Below, piece after piece: positions 1 through 8,573 of a stretch of 64,000 bases of DNA. The notes beneath the pieces were generated by a model, which was not told the origin of the DNA, searched no databases, and worked only from the letters and a program-made list of their open reading frames with translations. How positions within the stretch are numbered: the first letter of the stretch is position 1; every line of letters begins with the position of its first letter. Both the position numbers and the translations under genes were made by a program. Source of the DNA: GCA-002733465 sp039969155 (GTDB taxonomy: Bacteria > Pseudomonadota > Gammaproteobacteria > Enterobacterales > Kangiellaceae); assembly GCA_039969155.1 (NCBI GenBank), contig JBDVOJ010000095.1, positions 124,001 to 188,000 of the forward strand, read 5' to 3'.

Positions 1-2
1 TG

Positions 3-617
3 TTTGTGTTTAGCTTATGTTTAAACGCTACCGCGGCAAACGCTCAACAACCTGAAGCGCAAGCTGAGCCCGAAAAGGCGCCGGTCAAAATCTTCGACCT
101 AAAAATGGATGAAGACGAGGAAGAGCAGCCCTCTGAGCCAGAGGACCAAAGCCTGCCTGAAGAAATTGAAGACAACCGTACGACTGCGGAAAAGTTAGAA
201 GACTTAAAAAGTGAAGTACTAGCTGTTAACCGAGATCTCTTTATATTAGAGGAAGACCTGCTATTTCCAGCCTCTACTCAATTGGCGCTCTACTTTTCTG
301 TCGATGTTGGGAAGTTTTTTAGTCTAGATAATATCAAAGTAAAAATAGATGATGAGCAAGTTTCTCATTATCTTTATACGGATAAAGATATAAAAGCATT
401 ACATAGAGGCGCAATTCAAAAGCTCCACTTAGATAATATTAGTACTGGAGAGCATGAATTGGTTGCCATTCTTATCGGCCAAGGTCCTCGAAATCGAGAA
501 TATCGTAAAGCAGTTTCTTTTACCTTTGAAAAAGGGACAGAAGCGAAAGCCTTGGAAATTCAGCTCCGTGACGACACAGGAAAGTTACAGCCCAAGTTAT
601 CTGTTGTCGAGTGGTAG
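3..617 (+). CDS. Secreted protein at head of TPR/ExbBD locus (5' partial)
   Basis: The reading frame is open from the left edge, so the true start is probably outside the window. The first residues look like the end of a signal peptide (hydrophobic stretch, then ATAANA followed by QQPEAQ), which suggests export to the periplasm. After that come an acidic low-complexity stretch (about residues 15-60) and a compact C-terminal part. No family is recognised. Only 6 bp separate it from the TPR gene downstream, so it is probably the first visible member of the operon that runs to the ExbB/ExbD genes. Its role is inferred only from context: an envelope component of that complex. Confidence 0.75.
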   Translation, partial: FVFSLCLNATAANAQQPEAQAEPEKAPVKIFDLKMDEDEEEQPSEPEDQSLPEEIEDNRTTAEKLEDLKSEVLAVNRDLFILEEDLLFPASTQLALYFSVDVGKFFSLDNIKVKIDDEQVSHYLYTDKDIKALHRGAIQKLHLDNISTGEHELVAILIGQGPRNREYRKAVSFTFEKGTEAKALEIQLRDDTGKLQPKLSVVEW

Positions 618-623
618 AATAAG

Positions 624-2531
624 GTGAAAGATCTGAAAAGCCTAGTCAGGCTGTCGATTTTAATGCTGTTAGTGTTTCTGAACTTTGCTGCGATTGCGCA
701 AGAAGCACTTGATGAAGAACAGCGTGAGGATCTCAAGAAACCAGCCAAATTACAGGATCTCGCCTACGGCGAAATCCTATTCGACTATTATCGTGGTGAT
801 GAAATTACCGCTTTGACAAACATTCTTATCGCACAAAAAAAGAATTACCTGCCTAATCACGCTAACAGCGCTGAGTTACTATCTGGTGTTATCTATTTAA
901 ATCTCGGTATGCTGAGCAAAGCTCAAAACATCTTTAATCGGCTGTTAACCAAAGATGATTTAAAAAATGAATTGTTAGCGAAACTAGAATTTTATTTAGC
1001 AAAATTACATTACAAGCAAAGAGATTTCGCCGACGCAAAGCGTCGTTTGTCGAATGTTTACCAAGTATTAGAAGTCGGTTTAAAGGATGAAAGCCTTATA
1101 ATGCTCAGTAATATCGCTCTTTATCAAAAAGATCTAAACGCCGCTAGAGATTGGTTGTCGCAAATCAGCGAAGATTCTGAACTATTGGCGTATAGTCGAT
1201 ACAATTTAGGTATTCTTTGGCTTACCGGTGGAGATGTTGCTAGTGCATTACCTTACTTGACCAAAGTTTATACCACTTCAGAACCAACTGATGTCCAAAG
1301 AACGCTTCAGGATAAGGCGAAAGTAGCGCTCGGATTTCACTATTTAAAGGCAAAAGACTTCCCCACAGCCCGCCAGTTTTTCTTGGGAGTTAGACTAGAT
1401 TCTTCTTATACCAATAAAGCGCTACTGGGAATGGGGTGGACCTACATTGAAAATGGTGAATACAATAAAGCTTTAAGCCATTGGTTAGAGCTAAGAACTA
1501 GAGATATAAGAGATATTGCGGTGCAAGAAGGCCTTCTTGCAATTCCTTTCGCTTATCAAAAGCTTAATGCGATGAAACCGGCTTTAGAAAACTACCTAGA
1601 TGCTTCTGATCAATTCCAGAAGCAAATTCAGTTAATTGACGATATCGAAAAACAAGTTAGCGAAGGAAATTTGGTCGAAAATCTGGTTTTAAAACTCATT
1701 AAAGCAAAAGAGCTAGGAGCGGGAGACGAGAGCATTCAAGATACCAAATTATTCGGTGATGTCTACGATTACTATTTGTATGAATTACTCGCTCAAAACA
1801 GTTTTAATGAGGGTTTTAGGAACTATCAAAAGCTAGGTAGATTGGCTTTAATGTTAGATCATTGGGAATTGCAATTGCCAATGTTTACAGAGATGCTAGA
1901 TACCAATCAAATTCGCTTCGATAGTAAAATACCGCAAATTGATGCTTATATAGAGCAATCTCAATTAGTCGAATTTGAGTCACAATATCAAAGAATACTG
2001 CAGGATTTAACGGCAATCAAAAACGCCGAAAAACTTCACTTAGTCGCTACGCCTGAACAATTGGAGATACATCAACGAATTACTCGTCTGGAAAAAAGAT
2101 TAGAATTTATCCCTAAGGAAATGCTCGAGCCTGAACAAATTGAAAAAGCCAAGCGCGCTAGAGGCGTTCTTGATTGGCAGCTTCAACAGGGTTTAACTGA
2201 AAAAATTTGGCAGGTAGAAAAGCAAAGTCGAGAATTAAATGAACTCCTTATTCAGACTAAAAACCAAACCACAAAACTTGCTTCAGCGCGTAGTATGGCA
2301 CTTACGCGATTTGTCGGTTACCAAGCAAAAATCGATGAGGGCTCGCGCAAACTTTCTGACCTGCGTGATCGCATTAAAGGGCATGTTGACATTCAGTCAG
2401 GCTATATCAAGCGACAAATATTAGAAGTGTTAGCCAAGCGAAAAGCAACTTTAGAACACTTCTTATTGCAATCCGATTTATCGATAGCACGGCTTCATGA
2501 ACAAGCTGTGTTTATCCCCGAAATTGAGTAG
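624..2531 (+). CDS. Periplasmic tetratricopeptide-repeat protein
   Basis: A 635-residue protein with a GTG start and a clear N-terminal signal sequence (SILMLLVFLNFAAIAQ). The N-terminal half holds helix-turn-helix repeats of TPR type (LLSGVIYLNLGMLSKAQNIF, followed by AKLHYKQRDFADAKRRL and YNLGILWLTGGDVASALPYL). The C-terminal third is charged and probably coiled coil. Periplasmic location is inferred from the signal peptide. It lies between two other secreted proteins in a tight same-strand cluster leading to a proton-channel module, so a scaffold role in an envelope complex is plausible. In Myxococcus Glt/Agl clusters, TPR proteins occupy the same kind of position. Function is unproven. 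Confidence 0.85.
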   Translation: MKDLKSLVRLSILMLLVFLNFAAIAQEALDEEQREDLKKPAKLQDLAYGEILFDYYRGDEITALTNILIAQKKNYLPNHANSAELLSGVIYLNLGMLSKAQNIFNRLLTKDDLKNELLAKLEFYLAKLHYKQRDFADAKRRLSNVYQVLEVGLKDESLIMLSNIALYQKDLNAARDWLSQISEDSELLAYSRYNLGILWLTGGDVASALPYLTKVYTTSEPTDVQRTLQDKAKVALGFHYLKAKDFPTARQFFLGVRLDSSYTNKALLGMGWTYIENGEYNKALSHWLELRTRDIRDIAVQEGLLAIPFAYQKLNAMKPALENYLDASDQFQKQIQLIDDIEKQVSEGNLVENLVLKLIKAKELGAGDESIQDTKLFGDVYDYYLYELLAQNSFNEGFRNYQKLGRLALMLDHWELQLPMFTEMLDTNQIRFDSKIPQIDAYIEQSQLVEFESQYQRILQDLTAIKNAEKLHLVATPEQLEIHQRITRLEKRLEFIPKEMLEPEQIEKAKRARGVLDWQLQQGLTEKIWQVEKQSRELNELLIQTKNQTTKLASARSMALTRFVGYQAKIDEGSRKLSDLRDRIKGHVDIQSGYIKRQILEVLAKRKATLEHFLLQSDLSIARLHEQAVFIPEIE

Positions 2532-2602
2532 AAACATCGCGTTATGAATTTAAGAACAACCAAATTTAAATCAAAAACCATTGGTCTCAAAGGGCGATGT
2601 TT

Positions 2603-5431
2603 ATGTTGATGCGCTGTTTGATCATAGGTTGCTTAGCGGTGGTTTTATCGGCTTGTGCAAGCTTAAAAATAATTAATCCTTTTGCTGATATCGAGGTTGA
2701 AGATACCGAACCTCGAGTAACGTTTGTTGACGCCAGAGAAGTAAAAGTTGAGCCCTCTGAATTGCCTAAAATTGATCCAGAGTTAGTGGTAGCTAGTTAT
2801 CAAAGGCTATTATCAAGAGGCAGCCCCAAGGTTAGAATGGAAGCGTTAAGACGTTTGGCAGATCTCACCATGCGTTTAGCTGAATCAAAAATGACTCTTG
2901 AAGAGGGAGCCGATCTAAGTAAACTGAATCCGGCAGTTCAACGGGCAACATTTGCAGAAGCTATTAGTCTTTATCAACAGCTATTACTCGAGTTTCCTGA
3001 TTATCAAAAATCAGCAGATGTAAAGTATCAATTAGCTCGAGCGCATTCTCTTAACAGAGAACCTGAAAAGTCATTAGTCTTACTCGATCAAATTGCGGTT
3101 AGCCCTGTCAAAGCAAGCTCCTATGTGGAGAGCCAATTTCGACGTGGCGAATCTTATTTTGTTCGAAAGAAATATCAAGTGGCAGAAAAAGCTTACGGGG
3201 AAGTTTTATTGAAAGGAGAAGGCACCGACTTTTATGATAAAGCGCTTTATAAAAGAGGCTGGTCTTTGTTTAAACAAAGCCTTTACCCTGAAGCGCAGGA
3301 GGATTTCTTTGCGTTACTAGAGCGGCTTTATGAAATCAAATTATCAAAAGTCAATGTTTCCAAACTTACCGATGACTTAATCGCGGATACTCGACGAGTT
3401 ATCAGTTTAGCTTTTTATAATCAGGATGGTGCTGAATCAGTACAAAAGTTCTTTGATAAAAAAGGCCCTCGGGCGTACGAGTACGAAATTTACGATTCCT
3501 TGGCTCAGTTGTATATCGAGCAAGAACGATTTCAAGATGCTGCCGACACCTATTTAGGTTTTGTAGCGAGAAATCCGCTGTCAATTCATTCACCTGATTT
3601 TCATACACGTGTGATTGATATTTATAAGAAGGGTGGTTTTCCGAGTTTAATATTACCAGCTAAAGAGAAGTTTATTGTTAGTTATGGACGAAACAGTGCG
3701 TTTTGGCAAAAACACAAAGGTTCCGTAACAGAAAGTATAAAACCGCAATTAAGAGAACACTTGGACGATATATCTGTTTTCTATCATGCTGAAGCTCAAA
3801 AATCGAATAAACCAGAAGACTACTTGATCGCTGCAAAATGGTATCAAGAAATTCTGGATACTTTTGAAGACCCGAAAATAGACTCACAATACCGTTTCTC
3901 ATTAGCAGAAACGCTAAGCGATGGTGGTCAATATTCACGAGCTGCTGAAGAATTTGAAACGGTTGCTTATGTTAATCCCGTTTCTAAATTTTCGAGAGAT
4001 GCGGGCTATCGAGCTCTCGTAGCACATCAATCAGTTAAATTTCCCGGAAATGCGACTGAAGCAGAAAAGCTTTCAGCGGTGATAAAGAGTGGTCTGCAAT
4101 TTGTCGAGGCATTTCCAACTGATAAAGAAACTGCGGGAATTTTATCAAGAGTTGCTGAGCAACAGCTTTCCATTAACGACATTCCAGGTGCTATTTCCAC
4201 GAGTGAAAAGCTACTCACTATGGCAGTACCGCCAAGCAAAAAACAAACGGACCGGGCGAGAATAATTATTGCCAATGGATTATTTGATTTAAAACAGTAC
4301 AACAAAGCCGAGCAGGCCATAACGGAATTATTTCAAAACGTTCAACTTACAAAAAAGCAGTCTGCTAGCTTTCATCAAAGAAGAGGGGAAGCAATTTATA
4401 AACAAGCGGAACAACAGAAAGCTTCTGGGAAACTATCTGAGGCAGTTAATTTGTTCTTAAAGGTCGGTATTTTGGAAGCGACATCGAGTGTTGCCGTTAA
4501 TGCCCATTTTGACGCGGCGACTTTGCTATTACAAATGAAGTCATGGGAACGCTCTGCAAATTTGTTTGAAGAGTTTAGACGCAAGTATCCTAAAACCAAT
4601 TTAGCAAAAGATATTCCTGAAAAACTCGCTTTTATTTATGAAGAGCAAGAAAATTGGGATAAAGCTGCTGTCGAGTATCAATCCTTAGCGGCTAACAATA
4701 AAGATCCAGACTTGGCCCGAGAAGGCTATTGGCGAGTGGCTGAACTTTATATGAAGTCAGGCAACGAAAGTAAAGCAATTGAGTCATACAAAAACTATGT
4801 TTGGAAGTATCCGGCTCCCTATTTGTTGGCTCAAGAAGCGAGATTAAAACTGATTACCTTGTATGATAAACGTGGCGAGCAAGATAAAGTTGTATTTTGG
4901 CGGCAAAAAATCATTGAGTTTTACGCTAAAAACAAAAATCAAAATAATGCCCGTACTCGCTTCTTAGCGGCCGAATCTAAATTTATTCTGACGCAACCGC
5001 TTTTTGAAAGTTTTAAGAAAATTAAATTGCGTTTACCGCTTGGCAAGTCATTGAAAAAGAAAAAGGCGGCAATGAATACAGCCCTAAAAGCTTATGAATC
5101 TGTTGCTGACTATCAAGTGGCGCAGTATACATCGGCGTCAACTCATAAAATTGGTCAGATATACCAAATACTAGCTAAGGATTTGATGGACTCTCAGCGA
5201 CCTAAAGGATTAAATGAAGAAGAGTTAGAAGAATATAGTTTCCTTCTTGAAGATCAAGCGCTTCCTTTTGAGGATAAAGCAATTAACCTATACGAAATTA
5301 ATGCTCTTAGAACCAAAGATAGTATCTATAACCAAGCAGTAAAAGATAGCATTAATGAGCTTAAAAAACTAAAACCTGCTCAATATGATAAGGCAGAAAA
5401 ATTGGAGGCGATAGAAAGTGTTTCCTTTTAG
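2603..5431 (+). CDS. Large TPR lipoprotein
   Basis: About 942 residues with a lipoprotein signal: MLMRCLIIGCLAVVLSAC, with lipobox LSAC followed by ASL. This start (2603) has AAGGG 8 bp upstream. An ATG two codons earlier (2597) is too close to that ribosome site. The residues after Cys are Ala-Ser, so outer-membrane sorting is likely. Almost the whole mature protein is TPR/Sel1-like helical repeats (for example AISLYQQLLLEFPDYQKSADVKYQLARAHS and AAVEYQSLAANNKDPDLAREGYWRVAELYMKSG, read in pieces). It overlaps the next gene by 14 bp. It is comparable in type to the outer-membrane-associated TPR components of Glt systems, by analogy only. Confidence 0.87.
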   Translation: MLMRCLIIGCLAVVLSACASLKIINPFADIEVEDTEPRVTFVDAREVKVEPSELPKIDPELVVASYQRLLSRGSPKVRMEALRRLADLTMRLAESKMTLEEGADLSKLNPAVQRATFAEAISLYQQLLLEFPDYQKSADVKYQLARAHSLNREPEKSLVLLDQIAVSPVKASSYVESQFRRGESYFVRKKYQVAEKAYGEVLLKGEGTDFYDKALYKRGWSLFKQSLYPEAQEDFFALLERLYEIKLSKVNVSKLTDDLIADTRRVISLAFYNQDGAESVQKFFDKKGPRAYEYEIYDSLAQLYIEQERFQDAADTYLGFVARNPLSIHSPDFHTRVIDIYKKGGFPSLILPAKEKFIVSYGRNSAFWQKHKGSVTESIKPQLREHLDDISVFYHAEAQKSNKPEDYLIAAKWYQEILDTFEDPKIDSQYRFSLAETLSDGGQYSRAAEEFETVAYVNPVSKFSRDAGYRALVAHQSVKFPGNATEAEKLSAVIKSGLQFVEAFPTDKETAGILSRVAEQQLSINDIPGAISTSEKLLTMAVPPSKKQTDRARIIIANGLFDLKQYNKAEQAITELFQNVQLTKKQSASFHQRRGEAIYKQAEQQKASGKLSEAVNLFLKVGILEATSSVAVNAHFDAATLLLQMKSWERSANLFEEFRRKYPKTNLAKDIPEKLAFIYEEQENWDKAAVEYQSLAANNKDPDLAREGYWRVAELYMKSGNESKAIESYKNYVWKYPAPYLLAQEARLKLITLYDKRGEQDKVVFWRQKIIEFYAKNKNQNNARTRFLAAESKFILTQPLFESFKKIKLRLPLGKSLKKKKAAMNTALKAYESVADYQVAQYTSASTHKIGQIYQILAKDLMDSQRPKGLNEEELEEYSFLLEDQALPFEDKAINLYEINALRTKDSIYNQAVKDSINELKKLKPAQYDKAEKLEAIESVSF

Positions 5432-6128
5432 ACTAGTTTCAAATTTGATGGTGAACAATTTTAGGCTGTTATTAATCGTTCTAAGCTTGGGCCTTTTGTC
5501 CGCGTGTAGTACTTTAACTACAGAGCCTAAAGTCACAGAACAGCCATCAAAATCAGACAGCGATGAGGGGCAAGTAACCGAAGAGGCCAATCCAGCAAAT
5601 AGTCTTTTGGCTTTTGAAGGCAAAGATCCTATGGCGGATATTCAAATTAATCCAGAGATCAAAAAATCATACTCTCAAGTTGCTCAACTCAACCAAAACA
5701 AAAAATATACGCAAGCTCTCACTGTGCTAGATAGAATAAAAAGTCAATATCCGCAGCTTTCAGGTCCGGACTATCAGAGGGCAAGAATTTTCTTGCAACA
5801 GCAACAGCTTGATAAAGCGCTTGAAGCAATTGATTTGAGCCTTAAGAATAATCAACGAAACTACTACTCTCTCAATTTAAAAGGAATCATTTTAAGAGAA
5901 CAAGGGAAGTTTACTGAAGCAAAGCAAGTCTATTTAAAGGCCATAGAAATTTACCCACCGTATCCTAATTCTCATCTGAATTTGGGGGTGTTAGCGGATA
6001 TTTATTTGAGAGATTCTGCGCTGGCGCTAATTAAGTATCAGCAATATCAAGCTTTAACCAATGGTACCGATAAGAAAGTAACAAATTGGATTATCGAAAT
6101 AGAACGACGAATTAAGGCAGGTGGATAA
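5418..6128 (+). CDS. TPR lipoprotein, second
   Basis: A 236-residue protein starting at GTG, with GGAGG 9 bp upstream. An alternative ATG at 5448 gives a shorter signal. The lipobox is LLSAC-STL, so it should be lipidated. The middle is poorly ordered and acidic, and the C-terminal half contains about three TPR units (YSQVAQLNQNKKYTQALTVL, then NYYSLNLKGIILREQGKFTEA and PNSHLNLGVL). It starts inside the end of the preceding TPR lipoprotein gene and ends with a TAATG overlap into the next small gene, so translational coupling is likely. Confidence 0.85.
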   Translation: MFPFRLVSNLMVNNFRLLLIVLSLGLLSACSTLTTEPKVTEQPSKSDSDEGQVTEEANPANSLLAFEGKDPMADIQINPEIKKSYSQVAQLNQNKKYTQALTVLDRIKSQYPQLSGPDYQRARIFLQQQQLDKALEAIDLSLKNNQRNYYSLNLKGIILREQGKFTEAKQVYLKAIEIYPPYPNSHLNLGVLADIYLRDSALALIKYQQYQALTNGTDKKVTNWIIEIERRIKAGG

Positions 6129-6442
6129 TGAATGCACTAATGATCAAACTACTTAAATACTTTTTCGCATTAGTCTTGTTTAGTTTAGTGGGACAAGTAG
6201 AAGCTGCTGAAATCGAAGAAACAGTATTAGGAATGAATGTTTCTGGTAATAAGGAAGCGCCAAATCTACTCTATATCATTCCTTGGAAAGAAAGCTCAGA
6301 CAAAGCTAATCCACCTGAAGTTTATCGGCTTATGGACGAAGTCTACTCGACGGTTGATCCAGACGTCTTTCAGAAGGAAGTTAGTTTTTTTGAACAACTA
6401 CAAACTAGTAAACCAACTAGTAAAGCAAAGGATGACGACTAG
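6128..6442 (+). CDS. Small secreted protein of the TPR/ExbBD locus
   Basis: A 104-residue protein whose ATG shares bases with the previous stop (TAATG). It has an N-terminal signal peptide (LLKYFFALVLFSLVGQVEAAE) and a short, mostly polar mature part ending in Lys/Asp. The mature part carries a segment around residues 45-55 (NLLYIIPWK). No family is recognised. The overlap and shared strand make it a member of the same operon. A 237-bp gap follows before the channel gene, so it may end the first transcription unit. Confidence 0.75.
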   Translation: MNALMIKLLKYFFALVLFSLVGQVEAAEIEETVLGMNVSGNKEAPNLLYIIPWKESSDKANPPEVYRLMDEVYSTVDPDVFQKEVSFFEQLQTSKPTSKAKDDD

Positions 6443-6534
6443 ACAAATTCGATCATTTGCATGGCGAATAATTGAACGGGCATTAAACACTTCAATAATT
6501 CAATAGAGCATTTGATTATTGTGAACTCGAACAA

Positions 6535-6563
6535 CTTTAATTTTGGAAAAAAGCGTCTATACT
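6535..6563 (+). promoter_or_regulatory. Possible internal promoter before the ExbB-like gene
   Basis: In the 237-bp gap before the channel gene there is a good -10 hexamer TATACT (6558-6563) with a weak -35 candidate CTTTAA (6535-6540) 17 bp upstream. A separate promoter would let the ExbB/ExbD/AgmX-like genes be expressed at a different level from the TPR genes. This is a pattern match only. Confidence 0.3.
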
Positions 6564-6679
6564 TTATTTCTTAATGGAGATGATTGATTTCTCGTTTTTC
6601 TTCACTAACCCATATTTTCATTAACAATTAATACTGAGAAAATTTTCTCAATTGATTTAACCAGCCACAGGGGACCACC

Positions 6680-7426
6680 ATGGCATCTGAAGCAATGAAT
6701 GACTCGCAAAATGCATTAAGTGCAGCGGCTCAGCAACCCGAAATTGGTATGTATGACACTATTGTAAGCTTTATGCAAAACGGTGGTGAGTTCATGTATA
6801 TCATTCTGTTTGTATTCGCGATAGGGCTAGCAATAGCTATTGAGCGTTTTATATACCTCAGTATTATAAAAACTAAGAATAGAGCCGCTTGGAACAAGCT
6901 GCTTCCTATATTGAATCAAGGAAACTTTCGCCAAGCACTTGAAATGTCGACGAATTCAAGTTCTGCTATCGGCCGAATCTTAGCCTACGGACTTTCCAAG
7001 GTTGGAGATGGGCGTCGGCATGACGATTTAGAAATGGCGATGGAAGAAGGTATGATGGAAGTACTTCCGAGATTAGAAAAGCGCACACCTTACTTGGCAA
7101 CTTTCGCGAATATCGCAACATTGTTAGGGCTTTTAGGGACTATTATGGGCTTAATCAAAGCTTTCACAGCTGTCGCAAATGTTGACCCATCGGAAAAAGC
7201 CAACCTATTGTCCGCCAGTATCTCTGTTGCAATGAATACAACAGCATTTGGTTTGATGGCGGCTATTCCACTGCTATTAATGTTCACTTTCTTACAAACA
7301 AAAACCACGGAGATTGTGGATAGTATAGAAATGGCTTCGGTGAAATTCGTTAATTTGATTAGAGCAGCTCGACCAAAAGAAGTTAAGCCTGCTGTTAGAA
7401 AACCTGCGCCAAAACCGGGCGTTTAA
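6680..7426 (+). CDS. MotA/TolQ/ExbB-type proton channel protein
   Basis: A 248-residue inner-membrane protein. Three membrane segments are visible: about 37-58, 139-162 and 183-205. The last two carry the family pattern (TFANIATLLGLLGTIMGLIK and ISVAMNTTAFGLMAAIP). Family members form pentamers around an ExbD-type dimer and turn proton flow into mechanical work. A Shine-Dalgarno-like AGGGGA precedes the ATG. The long N-terminal periplasmic tail and the charged Pro-rich C-terminus (KPAPKPG) are extras. The two ExbD-like genes and the TonB/AgmX-like gene that follow make it the motor of this locus. AglR of Myxococcus is the closest functional analogue by layout. Confidence 0.93.
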   Translation: MASEAMNDSQNALSAAAQQPEIGMYDTIVSFMQNGGEFMYIILFVFAIGLAIAIERFIYLSIIKTKNRAAWNKLLPILNQGNFRQALEMSTNSSSAIGRILAYGLSKVGDGRRHDDLEMAMEEGMMEVLPRLEKRTPYLATFANIATLLGLLGTIMGLIKAFTAVANVDPSEKANLLSASISVAMNTTAFGLMAAIPLLLMFTFLQTKTTEIVDSIEMASVKFVNLIRAARPKEVKPAVRKPAPKPGV

Positions 7427-7432
7427 TGAGCA

Positions 7433-7450
7433 GACCCAATAATTTGGGTC
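7433..7450 (+). promoter_or_regulatory. Intercistronic hairpin between exbB- and exbD-like genes
   Basis: GACCCAA and TTGGGTC form a perfect 7-bp stem with a 4-base loop, 6 bp after the stop of the ExbB-like gene. No T-run follows, so it is not a standard terminator. It may stabilise the upstream message or dampen read-through, which would favour the channel subunit (5 copies per complex in known systems) over the ExbD subunits. Confidence 0.4.
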
Positions 7451-7507
7451 GCGATTAGAGTATCAGTATTTTGCTGAGCTCATTTACCAAATTAGCGAAT
7501 ATGATCA

Positions 7508-8053
7508 ATGTATCGACATAAATCGAAAAAATTGAAAGAAACCAACGCTGAGTTGAACATCACTGCGTTCATGAATTTGATGGTGGTATTAGTGCCATTC
7601 TTATTGATGACTGCGGTATTTTCTCAGGTGTCTATTCTAAATATGAATCTGCCTACTGGGGCTTCTGAAGATATTCCTACTGAAGAAGAACCACCTAAAG
7701 CACTTGAGGTGGTCATTCGTGCTGAACGATTTGATGTTTTGGAACGAAACTCAGGTCTGTTAAAGAGTATACCTAATACCGAAGATGGTTATGATTATGT
7801 AGGCCTTAATACTTTCTTACAGCAAGTTAAGACTCACCCAGAATTTAACACTGACACTGGGATTACTTTGTTAATGGAAATGCAAACAGAATATGACGCT
7901 TTAATCCAAACCATGGATGCCGTTCGACTTATTGCAAGGGATGAAGAAGAGTTGGATGCCGATGGTAATGTTATCCACGGTGAGCTATTTCCCAATATTT
8001 CTATGGGTGATGCGCCCCCTGATACTGCGTCTCAGGCGGGAGTTAAGCAATGA
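7508..8053 (+). CDS. ExbD/TolR-type protein 1 (Asn replaces the usual membrane Asp)
   Basis: A 181-residue protein with one N-terminal membrane helix (about 17-40) and a periplasmic domain. The helix begins LNITAFMNLMVVLVPFLL. In ExbD/TolR/AglQ-type proteins this region reads like N-x-T/P-x-(I/M)-D, and the Asp carries the proton. Here the position is Asn23 (codon AAT). It overlaps the second exbD-like gene by 4 bp (ATGA), so the two are co-translated and probably form a heterodimer in which only the partner carries Asp. The C-terminal half is acidic and less conserved. Family assignment is good; the effect of Asn is inferred. Confidence 0.88.
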   Translation: MYRHKSKKLKETNAELNITAFMNLMVVLVPFLLMTAVFSQVSILNMNLPTGASEDIPTEEEPPKALEVVIRAERFDVLERNSGLLKSIPNTEDGYDYVGLNTFLQQVKTHPEFNTDTGITLLMEMQTEYDALIQTMDAVRLIARDEEELDADGNVIHGELFPNISMGDAPPDTASQAGVKQ

Positions 8054-8565
8054 AAAAGTCATACAAAGCGGTAAGAATGGAGCGTCACCACAAACGCGGT
8101 GGGAATGGCTCTGGTCTTAATCTTGTATCGTTGATGGATATCTTTACTATTCTAGTGTTTTTTCTGTTGGTGAATTCATCCTCAGTGCAGCAGCTCCCGA
8201 GTAGTAAAGCGGTAAAGTTACCGACATCTTCTGCTCAGCAGCTTCCTGAAGAAACCGTCATTTTATTGGTCAACCGAGATCAAATACTCGTACAAGGGCG
8301 ACTGATTGCCAAAGTAAGCGATGTAATTGATATCGAGGGTAACCTAATACAACCCCTTCTCGCTGAAATGAAATTACAAGCTCAGGCTAGTTTTACTCCT
8401 AAGTCTGAAGAAGAAGGGTTAGATGTGACAATCATGGGGGATAAACAGATCCCTTATAAGCTTTTACGTAAGATATTGGCAACATTAAGCGAAGCTAACT
8501 ACACCAATATTTCGATGGCTGTCATGAAGAAGTCGGATTCACAAGCGAATACTACAGAGAGTTAA
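8050..8565 (+). CDS. ExbD/TolR-type protein 2
   Basis: A 171-residue protein with a single membrane helix near residues 26-44 (SLMDIFTILVFFLLVN) and a periplasmic ExbD fold behind it. Asp30 sits at the place of the family's proton-carrying Asp. The N-terminus is strongly basic (RMERHHKR), as expected for a cytoplasmic tail. The start codon overlaps the stop of ExbD protein 1, and 8 bp separate it from the next gene. With the ExbB-like protein it should form the stator/motor. Having two unlike ExbD proteins behind one ExbB matches the AglR-AglQ-AglS arrangement of Myxococcus. Confidence 0.9.
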   Translation: MKKSYKAVRMERHHKRGGNGSGLNLVSLMDIFTILVFFLLVNSSSVQQLPSSKAVKLPTSSAQQLPEETVILLVNRDQILVQGRLIAKVSDVIDIEGNLIQPLLAEMKLQAQASFTPKSEEEGLDVTIMGDKQIPYKLLRKILATLSEANYTNISMAVMKKSDSQANTTES

Positions 8566-8573
8566 GGATACCG

